Source: VXNE01 sp965208745 (GTDB lineage: Bacteria > Pseudomonadota > Gammaproteobacteria > Pseudomonadales > Azotimanducaceae). From it: a stretch of DNA of 64,000 nucleotides. The position numbers were made by a program, and so were the translations under genes. The notes beneath the pieces are model-generated. The model was not told where the DNA came from, did not search any database, and saw only the letters and a list, made by a program, of their open reading frames with translations. Every line of letters begins with the position of its first letter. The first letter of the stretch is position 1. The stretch spans positions 372,001-436,000 of the forward strand of contig CBDBPN010000004.1 of assembly GCA_965208745.1 (NCBI GenBank), read 5' to 3'. Shown here piece after piece: positions 34,045 to 43,147 of this stretch.

Positions 34045-34743
34045 ATGACCGAACTAACCTGGCTTGTCCTCTGGGCGGCGCTGTTCGTGGCCCAGCATCT
34101 GGGCGTGACGAGCACGGGCCTGCGCGACCGCCTGGTCGGCGCGATAGGAGAGAAACCCTATCTCGGCGTCTACTCCGTCGTCTCGATAGTCGTGCTCGTC
34201 CTGCTCGTGCGGGCGTACAACTCGGCCACCCCCAGCGTTCTCCTGTGGCCAACGGTCGAATGGCTCCGCTGGGTCCCCCTGCTACTCATGCCCGTCGCCC
34301 TCCTTCTCGTGATCGGGGGCGTGCTCACCCGCAATCCCAGCACCGTGGGCGTGGTGCTCGACGACGGCGAGGAGGTGCCCGTGACCGGCGTCATGCGGAT
34401 CACGCGGCATCCGGTGCAGAGCGGCATCCTGATCTGGGCTCTCGGCCACCTCATCGCGAACGGCGACCTGCCGTCCCTGCTCTTCTTCGGCGCGTTCGCT
34501 CTCGTGTCGGGATGGGGCATGGCCCTCATCGACCGGCGCAAGCAAGGCACGTTCGGAGCGCGTTGGGACGCGTTTCGCGAGGCGACTTCCGTGGTGCCCT
34601 TCGCGGCGATCGTCCAGGGCCGGCAGTCGCTCAGGCTCTCCGAAGTGGGCTGGCTCGCTCCTGTCGTCGCCGCGGCGGCGTTCGTCGCGCTCTGGTGGGG
34701 GCATGTGTGGGTGTCGGGCGTGCCTGTGGGGGTCGGCTGGTAG
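34045..34743 (+). CDS. NnrU-family membrane protein
   Basis: A 232-residue integral membrane protein with about six helices. The conserved centre is VTGVMRITRHPVQSGILIWA, followed by GHLIANGDLPSLLFFGAF, as in the NnrU/isoprenylcysteine methyltransferase-like fold. NnrU was named for nitric-oxide-related gene clusters, but no denitrification gene is nearby, so that role is not supported here. ATG follows GGAGGAGGGACC. A G5-AACA-C5 hairpin follows the stop without a T run. Confidence 0.82.
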   Translation: MTELTWLVLWAALFVAQHLGVTSTGLRDRLVGAIGEKPYLGVYSVVSIVVLVLLVRAYNSATPSVLLWPTVEWLRWVPLLLMPVALLLVIGGVLTRNPSTVGVVLDDGEEVPVTGVMRITRHPVQSGILIWALGHLIANGDLPSLLFFGAFALVSGWGMALIDRRKQGTFGARWDAFREATSVVPFAAIVQGRQSLRLSEVGWLAPVVAAAAFVALWWGHVWVSGVPVGVGW

Positions 34744-35120
34744 GGGGGAACACCCCCGACCTTATGACCGCCACCCTCCCGGAGATCCCCGATGTCGGCG
34801 CGCGCCCGGGCGTACCCAGCGGTGTGAAGTTGCCGTAGACGCCGGTGGTCGCGTGGGCAGCGTCGACCGTACATCCTGCCGGTTGATCGGCGGCCTCCCG
34901 CCGGAACGTGCGCCTGATTCCGGACCAATGCATATCCCCCCCCCCATAGCGGACTCTGTCAATGCCGAGGGGCGGCCCCATGTCGTCACTCCTTTCCGCC
35001 ATGTGGGAGGGCTTGGCGAACCGCATTACAGGGGTGCTCCGCCGGCACATCGAGATGGATGCCGTGCTTGTCCCGAACACGGACTTCGTGCGCAGGAAGG
35101 CGCAACCGATCATCCCGTCG
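34744..35120. other. Intergenic region of about 377 bases
   Basis: No convincing gene is seen between the NnrU-like gene and the end of the vWA operon. It holds a run of ten C residues at 34936-34945, a possible weak hairpin at 34744-34757 and a short frame on the minus strand (34762-34989) that has a good AAGGAG but a composition unlike a protein. The run of ten C bases is a likely place for length errors. Confidence 0.4.
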
Positions 35121-36095
35121 TCACCCGGAGAGCGCCAGGAACGCCCCGTCGTGACGCCGCGTGAGTTCCCGCATCAGGATGGCGTACTTGACCCGCTGCG
35201 TCGAGTCGACCGCCGGCGAGCGAAATCCGAACGCATGGATGCGAAGCGCCCCGCTGCCCGACGTATGCCGCGCTACGCCGGCCTGAACCGTATCGAGGAA
35301 CGGCTCGTAGTCGGTGCCCACGTAATCGTCCCCAAACACGAATACGGCCATCTTGATGCCCGGGCGGTAGAGGTTCCGGACGGCGGTGAGGATGCCGCGT
35401 TCGGGGTTGCTGTAGGAACTGGAGAACCACCCTTGCAGCGAGGCCCGCGCGATACGCCGGTTGGTGTCGGTGTCCGGAATCCACCGACCGGGCCTCGATA
35501 GGTAGTGGCCGCTCGCGTCAAGGATCTGGAAGCCCTTGATCTCGGGATAGATCGCCAGGACGCTTCTGACCTCGCGCATCACCTTGTCCCAGACCATGCG
35601 CATGCTCCCGGACGTGTCCACGACGATGGCCACGTAATCCGAATCGACGGGTATCCCCGCATACTCGGGAGGTTGGGGCGCCTCTGTCGCCTCGTCGCCG
35701 ACCGCGTCCAGGGACTGGCGGGCCGTCGCCGCCTCCAAGGCCCGCCGCGCTGCCGTGACACGTCGAGTGACCGCTGTGGTCTCCGCCTGCGTCGCCGCCA
35801 CGAGTTCGCGCAACGCATCGTTCGACACCGCGTTGCGGGACAACAACGCGTCGAGCGCCGCGCGGCGGGACTCCACCGCGCCCAGTTCGGTCGCGCGGGC
35901 GGCGGCGGCGGCCTCCCGTTCGGCGAGTTGGAGCAGGAGCGCACCGTAGTCGCGCACGTCCCGGCCGGCATCCGGTCCGGCCAAGTGGCCCACCGGCAGA
36001 ATGAGGACAAGCAGGACAATCGCGCCGAAGGCGCACGCGATGACGTCGAGGAAGCTGAACGACGCTTCGGTCTCTCGGGCGCCTTCCCGTCTCAC
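35121..36095 (-). CDS. ExbD-like membrane segment fused to a von Willebrand A domain (vWA protein 1)
   Basis: A 324-residue protein, last of nine genes in the operon. It starts at GTG 36095 (GTGA overlap with the previous stop). A single transmembrane helix (about residues 14-35) begins with F-L-D-V, Asp17, the position and context of the functional Asp in ExbD/TolR (F-I-D-V). A periplasmic coiled coil follows (about 50-130), then a vWA domain with the metal-site motif D160-T-S-G-S (VVDTSGSM). It has the topology of MotB/TolR stators, but the peptidoglycan-binding domain is replaced by vWA. Its likely partner is the ExbB/TolQ-like protein two genes upstream. Function unknown. Confidence 0.8.
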   Translation of the reverse strand: MRREGARETEASFSFLDVIACAFGAIVLLVLILPVGHLAGPDAGRDVRDYGALLLQLAEREAAAAARATELGAVESRRAALDALLSRNAVSNDALRELVAATQAETTAVTRRVTAARRALEAATARQSLDAVGDEATEAPQPPEYAGIPVDSDYVAIVVDTSGSMRMVWDKVMREVRSVLAIYPEIKGFQILDASGHYLSRPGRWIPDTDTNRRIARASLQGWFSSSYSNPERGILTAVRNLYRPGIKMAVFVFGDDYVGTDYEPFLDTVQAGVARHTSGSGALRIHAFGFRSPAVDSTQRVKYAILMRELTRRHDGAFLALSG

Positions 36096-37237
36096 GGCGG
36101 CGGCCAGCCTTCCGCAGGCGTGAGCAGGCGACCGCCAGTGGCCAGCGCCAAGTCCCAATACGTACCGGACGCGTTGCTGTCCCCTTCGAGGGGCAGCAGG
36201 ACGACGTCGATGCGTGTCCCGGAGAGCTTGCGGGCCGCAACGGCTCGGGCGTCGCGAAACACGCTCGCCCGGCACTCCGGGGTGAGTAACGGCACGGCGT
36301 TCCCACGCCGTCTCCCGCAGCCCCGCAGGCGGTGCACGGATGCATCGCCGCGCATGGTGGGCAGCCCGTCAGTGATGAGGAGTACCTGCGTCGGAAGCGG
36401 GTCGAGCCGAGCAGCGGCTTCGAACACGCCACGCAGGTTCGTGGGGCCCTCGGGCAGCAAAGCATCGACGCCAGCCTCGACTACGGAAGGGGTGTTCGCG
36501 ACCGGGCCCACGGACATCTTCTCCTTCCATGCCAGCTTACCCGTTGCCGGAACGGGCGCTCCGTACACGTCTCGAACCTCGGTCGAGTATGCGAGCAGCC
36601 GATAACGGCCGCCATCCGGGATTCTGCGGTACGCCCACTTCGCGGTGTTGCGGGCGACCGTCCACTTGGGCGCAGCTTGCTTGAAGCGGTCGGGCGACGC
36701 GCGTAGCCGGAGAATCTCGATGAGGGATCGATCCAGCATGCTGGCCGACGCGTCCAGGAACACCGCGACACGATCCTCATTGATACGCAGGCCGGTGAGG
36801 TGCTCCCTGGGGGGCGCGGGCGGCTGAGGCGGCTCGGGCAGAGGGGTCTCGAGCGCACCCCGCAGTTCGGCGCCCGACGCCGCCAACTTGTCCTGCTCGG
36901 CGCGGAGCGCCACCAAGGCGGCGCGCGCCTGTTCCTCACCAGCCCGCCGTGCTCCCGCAGCGTCGCGCAGGGCGGCGAGACGCGCCTGGATGTCCGCAAC
37001 GGTCATGGCCAAGGCCACCTCGATGTCTCCGAGGCGGCCGGTCACCGCCTCGAGGGCCGCCTCCGCACGGACCGTGCCAGCGGCGACTAACGGGTCGTCT
37101 GTCTCCACCGGAGCGGGACCCCGCTGGATGATGAGCAGCAGGAAGACGGCAGAGCCGAGCCCGCAACACAGCACGTCCAGGAACGCCAAGCCCACGCCCG
37201 GCGCGGGGCCGCTCCGTGAGCGCCTTGCGGCCGTCAC
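36092..37237 (-). CDS. ExbD-like membrane segment fused to a von Willebrand A domain (vWA protein 2)
   Basis: A 381-residue protein with the same plan as the next gene. It starts with GTG 37237, overlapping the ExbB/TolQ-like stop. The transmembrane helix (about residues 17-38) begins F-L-D-V with Asp21 (AFLDVLCCGLGSAVFLLLI). A coiled coil (about 55-130) and a proline-rich linker lead to a vWA domain with D162-A-S-A-S and a downstream LLITDGLPT strand. The two vWA proteins share little beyond this architecture, so they may form a heterodimer or act as separate stator plugs. Confidence 0.8.
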   Translation of the reverse strand: MTAARRSRSGPAPGVGLAFLDVLCCGLGSAVFLLLIIQRGPAPVETDDPLVAAGTVRAEAALEAVTGRLGDIEVALAMTVADIQARLAALRDAAGARRAGEEQARAALVALRAEQDKLAASGAELRGALETPLPEPPQPPAPPREHLTGLRINEDRVAVFLDASASMLDRSLIEILRLRASPDRFKQAAPKWTVARNTAKWAYRRIPDGGRYRLLAYSTEVRDVYGAPVPATGKLAWKEKMSVGPVANTPSVVEAGVDALLPEGPTNLRGVFEAAARLDPLPTQVLLITDGLPTMRGDASVHRLRGCGRRRGNAVPLLTPECRASVFRDARAVAARKLSGTRIDVVLLPLEGDSNASGTYWDLALATGGRLLTPAEGWPPP

Positions 37238-38106
37238 CGCCCCGTGTCCGCGACGGGTTGCGGCGTCGCCGGCGCCGCGCGCTGCGCCAGGGCGTTGAGC
37301 CCGGCAAGCGTCTGCGTGACGAATGCCTTGCAGTTGGCCACAAGCGCTTCCTCCCGGCCATGCAGTGCGCTCGAGAGCAGCATGAGCAGGAGGTTGACGA
37401 AGAGCGCCACCCATGTGGAGTTGAAGGCCGTGCCGAGGCTGCCGGCCACGCCGGAGATGTCGCCGGCCACCGCTTCGCCGGCGAGTCCCAGGGCCTCGCC
37501 GATGCCGCGTACCGTCCCCAGGAAGCCGACGGACGGAATCGCCCACAGAATGTACTTGGTGGCTGCGAGCTTTGAGTTCAACACCTCCAGATGCAGCTCG
37601 CAGACGTCTTGCGCGGCTTCGTTCGCCTCCCGAAAGTCCCCGTTGATGCGGACGTGGTCGATGGCCTCGCGGACGCTGCGCACGAGGAGCGAATCGGGCA
37701 CCTCGTCGAGCGCCGCGTCAAGATTGGCGCGCAGGCGGCCCAGCGCCGCGTCGCCGAACTCTTCTACTTCGTCGAGCCGGAGGAAGTTCAGGTCGAACAG
37801 GTACTGCTCGCTGTTGAGCAGCCGGTAGCGGGACACGAACAGCCACAGACACCAGAGTCCGAGCACGATGCAGGTCTCCTGCTCCCAGTCCTTGACGACG
37901 ATCGCGAAGGACCGGCCGGGCACGGTCCCGGCTTCGGCCGCGGCCCGCAGCACTTCCGCCGCGGCCGGGTCGATGACCAGCACGTACAGCAGATGCACGC
38001 CGGCGAAACAGACCAGCAGGCCCAGCGCGTCCACAACGAGGGGGTGCGTCGCCGAGAGCCGTCGTGCCAGGGAGGGGCGCTGCGCGGGAGTCTCGGTGGA
38101 GGCCAT
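37234..38106 (-). CDS. MotA/TolQ/ExbB-type proton-channel protein
   Basis: A 290-residue inner-membrane protein with four predicted helices at about residues 24-46, 78-93, 185-207 and 223-248, and a large cytoplasmic loop between helices 2 and 3. Helix 3 reads AIPSVGFLGTVRGIGEALG, the P-x-x-G-x-L-G-T-V-x-G pattern of ExbB/TolQ/MotA. Helix 4, GTAFNSTWVALFVNLLLMLL, fits the second channel helix. These proteins form a pentamer around two copies of an ExbD/TolR/MotB partner and use ion flow to do mechanical work. Here the neighbouring vWA proteins are the obvious partners. Confidence 0.87.
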   Translation of the reverse strand: MASTETPAQRPSLARRLSATHPLVVDALGLLVCFAGVHLLYVLVIDPAAAEVLRAAAEAGTVPGRSFAIVVKDWEQETCIVLGLWCLWLFVSRYRLLNSEQYLFDLNFLRLDEVEEFGDAALGRLRANLDAALDEVPDSLLVRSVREAIDHVRINGDFREANEAAQDVCELHLEVLNSKLAATKYILWAIPSVGFLGTVRGIGEALGLAGEAVAGDISGVAGSLGTAFNSTWVALFVNLLLMLLSSALHGREEALVANCKAFVTQTLAGLNALAQRAAPATPQPVADTGR

Positions 38107-38109
38107 GAT

Positions 38110-38376
38110 TCAGATGTCCTGAGGCAGCGGAATGTTCGCGTCGGGGGCCAAGGGCGGCGTCTTCAGGCGTTCAAGCGGTCGCTGACCGGGAGCGGGCGCT
38201 AGCTGACCCGGGCCGCGAGGAACGGTACTCGCCCGGCCTTCGGATGGAGCTTCCAACGCAGCACGGCTCTCGACCGCCGCTTGCGCTGGATCGGCCGAGG
38301 TGTTGTCCTTCTCGCTCGCCGCGGCGCCCAGCCCGAAGGCGGCCAGACACGCGACAATCGCCATGCGCCGGCGCAT
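38110..38376 (-). CDS. Small exported protein of the vWA operon
   Basis: An 88-residue protein with a signal peptide (MRRRMAIVACLAAFGLGAAA) and a short Pro/Ala-rich mature part ending in PDANIPLPQDI. It shares one base with the stop of the SUMF1-like gene and is three bases from the channel gene. No family is recognised. It could be a periplasmic linker or plug. Confidence 0.65.
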   Translation of the reverse strand: MRRRMAIVACLAAFGLGAAASEKDNTSADPAQAAVESRAALEAPSEGRASTVPRGPGQLAPAPGQRPLERLKTPPLAPDANIPLPQDI

Positions 38377-40367
38377 CAGTGAATCCAGCGCGCGACCCGG
38401 AAGCCCACCAGCACGCTCCGGTGAGCAACGAAGTCGCGGTGACTCGGCAGGAGCAAGGCAAGCGCCCCCGAGGTGTGGTTGCCTCCCTTGACGACGTGAT
38501 CCGTGCCCGAGGGCGGCCCGAGCGGATCCCTCCACCCGTCCGGCGCCATGACACCGGCGCGGTAGTAGTCGTTGACCCACTCGGACAGGTTGCCGGTGAG
38601 GTCGTGGATGCCGTTGAAGTTGGGCGGATAGGAACCGACCGGGGCAAGCCCGGCGTGGTTGTCCACGTGTTCCGCCAGGAAACGCCCGCCCCCGCTGCGG
38701 GTTTCGCGCCCCGCCACGTTCGCGAACGCGCGCGGAATCTGCGGCGCGGCGCCCCACGGATAACGATGATCGCGCGTTCGGCGCGAGGCGACATCGTACC
38801 GCGCCGCCGCTTCCCATTCGACCTCCGTGGGGAGCCGAAATCCCAACGACGCGGGGTCGAGCCGCGGGAACGCCCGGTCGAGTTCGTACGCCGGCGGGAG
38901 GCCGGACGCGGCGCTCAACCAATTGCAGAACCGCGCCGCGTCCGTCCAAGTGACGGATGCGGCGGGATGGTCCGCCGGAACCCCGGGAGCGAAGCCGGGC
39001 TCGAAGTCTCGGAAGATACCCGCCGTGGTCTCGTGGATGGCGAAGTAGAATGGCCTCGACAGTTCCAGGTCCCGGGCTCCGCCATCCGGTCCCCCGGTGC
39101 GGAGCCTTAGCGGTGGGAACTTCCGCAGGCGGATGCCGCTGGGTACCGTCATCTCGGACGCCGCTTCCCGGTAGGCGAGTTCGTTCGGGTGCAACAACAT
39201 GAACGCGTACCGGCGCGCCTGACCCTCGCCCCCCCGGACGACGATGGGCCCCGCAGCGCGGCCCGGTGCGGTCGCCGTGATCGTATCCCCCTCGACCACG
39301 TCGATCACGAGCGGAGTGCTGCCGCGCGCCGCGCCGTTGACGGCGACCGTCGCCGGCACGTTCGCGGAGACCTCGGCGCGATACATCTCACGAGACAAGG
39401 TAAAGGTGCGTTCGATGCGCGCGTTGGGGAGCGGTCGCAGGGCCTCACCCGCCGTCGCGAAACCGGTCTTGCGCACAGACACCCGCTGTTCGTCTCCAGC
39501 GGCCAGTTGAATCGACAGGGGCGTGTCCCCCCGGTACTCGCCGTTGACCAGCACGGCGGCGCCAGACGGCTCGGAATCGATGGACACCGACGCCGGCAGG
39601 GGTCGCAACGTGACCGTGCCGAGCTCCAACGCCCCTGCACCGGCCTTGACTTCGATACGCCGGCCTTCGGCGACGTGGTCGTCGGCTTCGAGGACGATCT
39701 CGCGGACGCCCATGCGGACCGGTCCCCGGTAGGCACCCGTTCCAACGGGAACGCCATCAATCAGGATGCGCGCAAAGGCCGGTCGGGCGGCGATGACGAG
39801 TTCGGACGTGGGGACCGGCGGGGCGTCGCGGGGTGTGAACGAAAACGACTGCTCGGCTCCTCGGCCCATGACGTCGATGTCGGCTTCGAGACGCGCGATA
39901 CGCGGTCCTTCGATGGCGACCGCATGTGTTCCCGGTGACAGTTCGATGCGCAACGGGGACTCGGCGCCCATGATACGGTCATCGACCCGGACGAGGAACG
40001 CCCGTTCAGAGTCGACCATGATCGAGATCTGGCCGGGCAGCGGATCGAGCCGCACCGCGACCCGACGCTCCGGATTCTCCCTCGACACCTCCACGCTCCG
40101 CCCCGCGAAGCCGGGTGCCGAGACCGTTACCACCCCCGCCTCGGAGTAGAGGAGGACTCGACGTCCCATGGCGACCAAGATGCCACCTTCGTGTTGCAAC
40201 GTCGCGTCGGCGTCATCCGGCGCCACCCTGACCTCGATAACGTGGGTGGCGAGCAGCGCGCCCACCACAAGCAGGCCGACCCCGGCCACGGCCCCGAGGC
40301 TCGCCGCCAAACGTCGGCGACGGCGCAGGATGTAGCCGCGAAGGCTCGGTCCTTCAGAATCGCTCAT
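38376..40367 (-). CDS. Membrane-anchored PEGA-repeat protein with C-terminal SUMF1/FGE-like domain
   Basis: A 663-residue protein. One helix (about residues 21-43) anchors it, with a long periplasmic part. Several PEGA-type repeats follow (about 90-400; examples are SIDSEPSGAAVLVNGEYRG and ELSPGTHAVAIEG). The last about 230 residues form a formylglycine-generating-enzyme (SUMF1) fold: ASVTWTDAARFCNWLS, RLPTEVEWEAAARYD, DLTGNLSEWVNDYY and KGGNHTSG. The cysteine pair that catalyses formylglycine formation is not visible near the C-terminus, so it may be a structural or ligand-binding version. It overlaps the upstream gene by 14 bases. Confidence 0.85.
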   Translation of the reverse strand: MSDSEGPSLRGYILRRRRRLAASLGAVAGVGLLVVGALLATHVIEVRVAPDDADATLQHEGGILVAMGRRVLLYSEAGVVTVSAPGFAGRSVEVSRENPERRVAVRLDPLPGQISIMVDSERAFLVRVDDRIMGAESPLRIELSPGTHAVAIEGPRIARLEADIDVMGRGAEQSFSFTPRDAPPVPTSELVIAARPAFARILIDGVPVGTGAYRGPVRMGVREIVLEADDHVAEGRRIEVKAGAGALELGTVTLRPLPASVSIDSEPSGAAVLVNGEYRGDTPLSIQLAAGDEQRVSVRKTGFATAGEALRPLPNARIERTFTLSREMYRAEVSANVPATVAVNGAARGSTPLVIDVVEGDTITATAPGRAAGPIVVRGGEGQARRYAFMLLHPNELAYREAASEMTVPSGIRLRKFPPLRLRTGGPDGGARDLELSRPFYFAIHETTAGIFRDFEPGFAPGVPADHPAASVTWTDAARFCNWLSAASGLPPAYELDRAFPRLDPASLGFRLPTEVEWEAAARYDVASRRTRDHRYPWGAAPQIPRAFANVAGRETRSGGGRFLAEHVDNHAGLAPVGSYPPNFNGIHDLTGNLSEWVNDYYRAGVMAPDGWRDPLGPPSGTDHVVKGGNHTSGALALLLPSHRDFVAHRSVLVGFRVARWIH

Positions 40368-41739
40368 CGCAGGCCACTTCGACGAACAAGGCTGCGCTGC
40401 CGGGCGACACCACTACGTCCACGTTCTTCTCTCGAAAACCCTTCCGCCGGCCAACGACCGTGTAGCGGCCCGGGAACACGCGCAGTTCCCGATCCGTGAA
40501 TCGACCCAGAGCGCGGCCGGGTCGGATCAGCACATCCGTCCTGTTGTCGGAGCGGATTGTCAGCGGCACGGGTTGCGTCCAAAGGTCGAACTGCTCCCGA
40601 AGCCGGAGGGCCTTCTCGTGGATGCGCTGCCCCACCCACGCCGGATCTGCCGCGTCCCCCAGCAGTGCGCGAGTCTCCTCGCGTAGCGACGGAGACGCGG
40701 CGCGGCGCGGATCCTCGAGCGCAGCGTCCACGCGCGTCTCCATGGCGGCCAAGCGCGCGAGCCGAGGCTGGTGCTCCGCGATCTGGGGAGCGTCGGGGGC
40801 CAGCGTCGCCAGCTTCGACAGCGTGTCCAAGGCACCCGTCCAATCCTCCCGATCCAGGTCCGCCAGAAAGGACTTCCGCAAGCGGGCGAGGTCGGCGGCG
40901 GTCTTGCGTCGGGAGGCCTGCGCCAATCCTTCGGCCGCAGCGGTCGACCCCGCGTCCACCGCCAGCGCCTCCCGAAACGCACTCTCCGCGCCGGACCAGT
41001 CACCGCGATCAAGGGCCGCGTGGCCGGCGGTCACGCGACCGGCAACGCGCTCGCGCCGTTCGTGCTCGCGCAGAGCCTGCCTGGCATCCGCCAGGGCGGT
41101 GAACGGCAAGCCTGCGGGCAGGCCGGACAGCAACGCTCGAGCGCCCGCCGCGTCCCCGGCCCGCAACAGGCGCATCGCCTCTGCCGCCGCCCGCACCACC
41201 TCGCTGCCAGTTCGCGCGCGATCCGCCCCGCCGCGGGCGGCTTCGGATGCCGGCCGCCAGACGAGCAGGCGGTCGAACTTGGCCCCGGCCTCTCCGAACT
41301 CCTCGTTCGCCAGGTGCGCGTTGGCTTCGTCCAGCGTCGTACGCAAGAGGTCTTCGAAGTCCTTGCGGAGGTCCTGGAGCCGCGCCAACGCGGGCACGAA
41401 CTTCGCCGCCGCGTCGCCGAAGTACTCGTCCCGGTAAAGTTCCATGCCTTCGTCGTACAGCGCGCTGGCGTCCGCCTGGTCCCTCGGGTTCCAAGGCGGT
41501 TGGTCGACAGTGGCCAGCATCGCGAGCAACGCCTCCACCTGAGCGCGGGCATCCAACGCCTCCGCCCGCTCGATACAGAGGGGACTCTCCGCCCAGGCAC
41601 CCTCGCAGCCGATGGCGTCGTCCGGTCCCGCAACGGCCAGTAGCGACACGCACGCAATCGCGGCGAAACACGTCCCAAACATACGCCGGTCCCACGGACC
41701 ACGCGGAACGATCCCGGCCAGGGCGTAGGTCACGACCAT
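40354..41739 (-). CDS. Secreted helical-repeat (TPR-like) protein with C-terminal PEGA-like domain
   Basis: A 461-residue protein if ATG 41739 is used. ATG 41682 (MFGTCFAAIACVSLLAVAG) would place a good signal peptide at the N-terminus and may be the true start; neither has a strong Shine-Dalgarno. The middle is a helical repeat region rich in Ala, Leu and Arg with TPR-like units (AGHAALDRGDWSGAESAF, LDREDWTGALDTLSKLA). The end (RVFPGRYTVVGRRKGF to DVVVSPGS) reads as a PEGA-like beta domain. It probably works in the periplasm with the next gene, which also has PEGA repeats. Confidence 0.7.
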   Translation of the reverse strand: MVVTYALAGIVPRGPWDRRMFGTCFAAIACVSLLAVAGPDDAIGCEGAWAESPLCIERAEALDARAQVEALLAMLATVDQPPWNPRDQADASALYDEGMELYRDEYFGDAAAKFVPALARLQDLRKDFEDLLRTTLDEANAHLANEEFGEAGAKFDRLLVWRPASEAARGGADRARTGSEVVRAAAEAMRLLRAGDAAGARALLSGLPAGLPFTALADARQALREHERRERVAGRVTAGHAALDRGDWSGAESAFREALAVDAGSTAAAEGLAQASRRKTAADLARLRKSFLADLDREDWTGALDTLSKLATLAPDAPQIAEHQPRLARLAAMETRVDAALEDPRRAASPSLREETRALLGDAADPAWVGQRIHEKALRLREQFDLWTQPVPLTIRSDNRTDVLIRPGRALGRFTDRELRVFPGRYTVVGRRKGFREKNVDVVVSPGSAALFVEVACDERF

Positions 41740-41758
41740 ATGCCGGTCCGGGAGCTAC

Positions 41759-43075
41759 TCAACCAGCATCTACAAGCTGCACGGCCTCGATGTCGACGGC
41801 CGTGTTCGCGTAGATCTCGGCAAGAAGCCCGCGCCACTGCGTGAACTGCTCCTGCGCGGTGCCGGTGAGCGTGACGGTCTTCTCCGCCGTCTCGACGACC
41901 AGCGGCTTGAGCGCACCCTGTACGGACGCGCCGATCTCATTGAACTCCGCGAGGAGGGCCTTCGCTTTGCGCGACTCCTGGATGCTGTTCGCGATGGCGA
42001 CGGCGCTCGCAGCGGCGAGGCCGACCGCAGCCTCCGTATTGTCCTCGTCCGTCGCCGCCGCCGCTGCCCCCACGCCGGCGATGACCCCGGCGACCCGCGA
42101 CCACGTCGCCTCCCGACGCGCAAGCCGCGCCGCCCGGGCGAGCGGGAACACGTCCGTCTGCCAGCCGGCGTACGCCGTTTGCATCCCCAGCGCGAGTTCC
42201 GCGTAGCGTTCCGTGAGCAGGTTGCCGAAGCTCTCGTCGCGTGCCCGGATGGCCCTGACCCGCGACCAGTCGTCACCGCCCAGCGCCGGGAGATAGGCGA
42301 GCCGGAGACGCCCGCGCCGCTCCTCCACGGCGTCCCCATAGACGTCCGGAGCGAAGTACCCCGCGAACACGATCGAACGCATCGCCGCAGCCGTCTCCAA
42401 ATCGCTCAACCTGGGCGAGCGCCCCTTCGCCACCAAGTCCTCGTTCTTCGACACTTGCCCATCGTGTTTCGCCCGCAACTCGTCAAGCTTGGCTTCCACG
42501 CGAGCCGCGATGTCGTCGTACACCGTCTGGAACGGATCGGTCGCCATGGCGTCGTGCGTGTCATGCCAACCCTCCCACAAGCGATGCTTCGCCCTTTGCC
42601 AGCAATTCCCCGACTTCCGGCACCGACCCGGAATCCAGGTCCGCTGGGTCGCGTCCATGAGGGCGTAGCGGATTTCAAGGTCTTCCGCGTTCGACTGCTC
42701 GATCCGACCGAGCAGATAGAAGTCCGCGCTGGTCGCGGCGTCCGGCGAAACGACCACGTCCGCGAACGTGCCTCGCGCATCAATGGCCCGCTTGAGCTTG
42801 ATGGCGATGCGGACGGCTTCCGCCTTGCGCAGTTCAGGCCAGATCCCGCGGTCGTATTGCTCCTTTTCGGTTGCTGGGATCCGCGGGTCGAGGACCGGGA
42901 TCGCCAGCCGCAGGCGCGGCGCGCCAACGACCGACTCCTCCGTCTCTTCCGCCTGCTCGAAGGCGTCCTCGGGCGCGGCACGCGGGCCGAGTTCGATCGC
43001 GAGGGCGGAAGGCGGTCCCAAGCAGGCCAGGACGAACACCGTCACGAGGCTTACAATCCGATACACCTGTTGCAT
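41759..43075 (-). CDS. Exported protein of unknown family in the vWA operon
   Basis: A 438-residue protein; ATG 43075 is chosen because GGAGA precedes it and the product starts with a signal peptide (MQQVYRIVSLVTVFVLACLG). The N-terminal part (LRLAIPVLDPRIPA, then ADVVVSPDAATSADFYLLGRI) has an alpha/beta look reminiscent of TolB-N or CsgG-like domains, which is only a guess. Two Cys lie close together in RCRKSGNCW. The C-terminal half is helical with a Gly/Ala-rich hydrophobic stretch near VIAGVGAAAAA. Function is unknown. Confidence 0.65.
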   Translation of the reverse strand: MQQVYRIVSLVTVFVLACLGPPSALAIELGPRAAPEDAFEQAEETEESVVGAPRLRLAIPVLDPRIPATEKEQYDRGIWPELRKAEAVRIAIKLKRAIDARGTFADVVVSPDAATSADFYLLGRIEQSNAEDLEIRYALMDATQRTWIPGRCRKSGNCWQRAKHRLWEGWHDTHDAMATDPFQTVYDDIAARVEAKLDELRAKHDGQVSKNEDLVAKGRSPRLSDLETAAAMRSIVFAGYFAPDVYGDAVEERRGRLRLAYLPALGGDDWSRVRAIRARDESFGNLLTERYAELALGMQTAYAGWQTDVFPLARAARLARREATWSRVAGVIAGVGAAAAATDEDNTEAAVGLAAASAVAIANSIQESRKAKALLAEFNEIGASVQGALKPLVVETAEKTVTLTGTAQEQFTQWRGLLAEIYANTAVDIEAVQLVDAG

Positions 43076-43147
43076 CCACGGTCTCCTTCTCGTCCAGAGG
43101 CCGAGCGCGCGCCGGGCGCACGCCACGCGGAGGCCTCCGCCGCCGCG

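Noticed and set aside
34762..34989. Small minus-strand gene with a good AAGGAG
   Set aside because: The product is Arg/Gly/Pro-rich low-complexity sequence crossing a ten-base homopolymer; no family is recognised.
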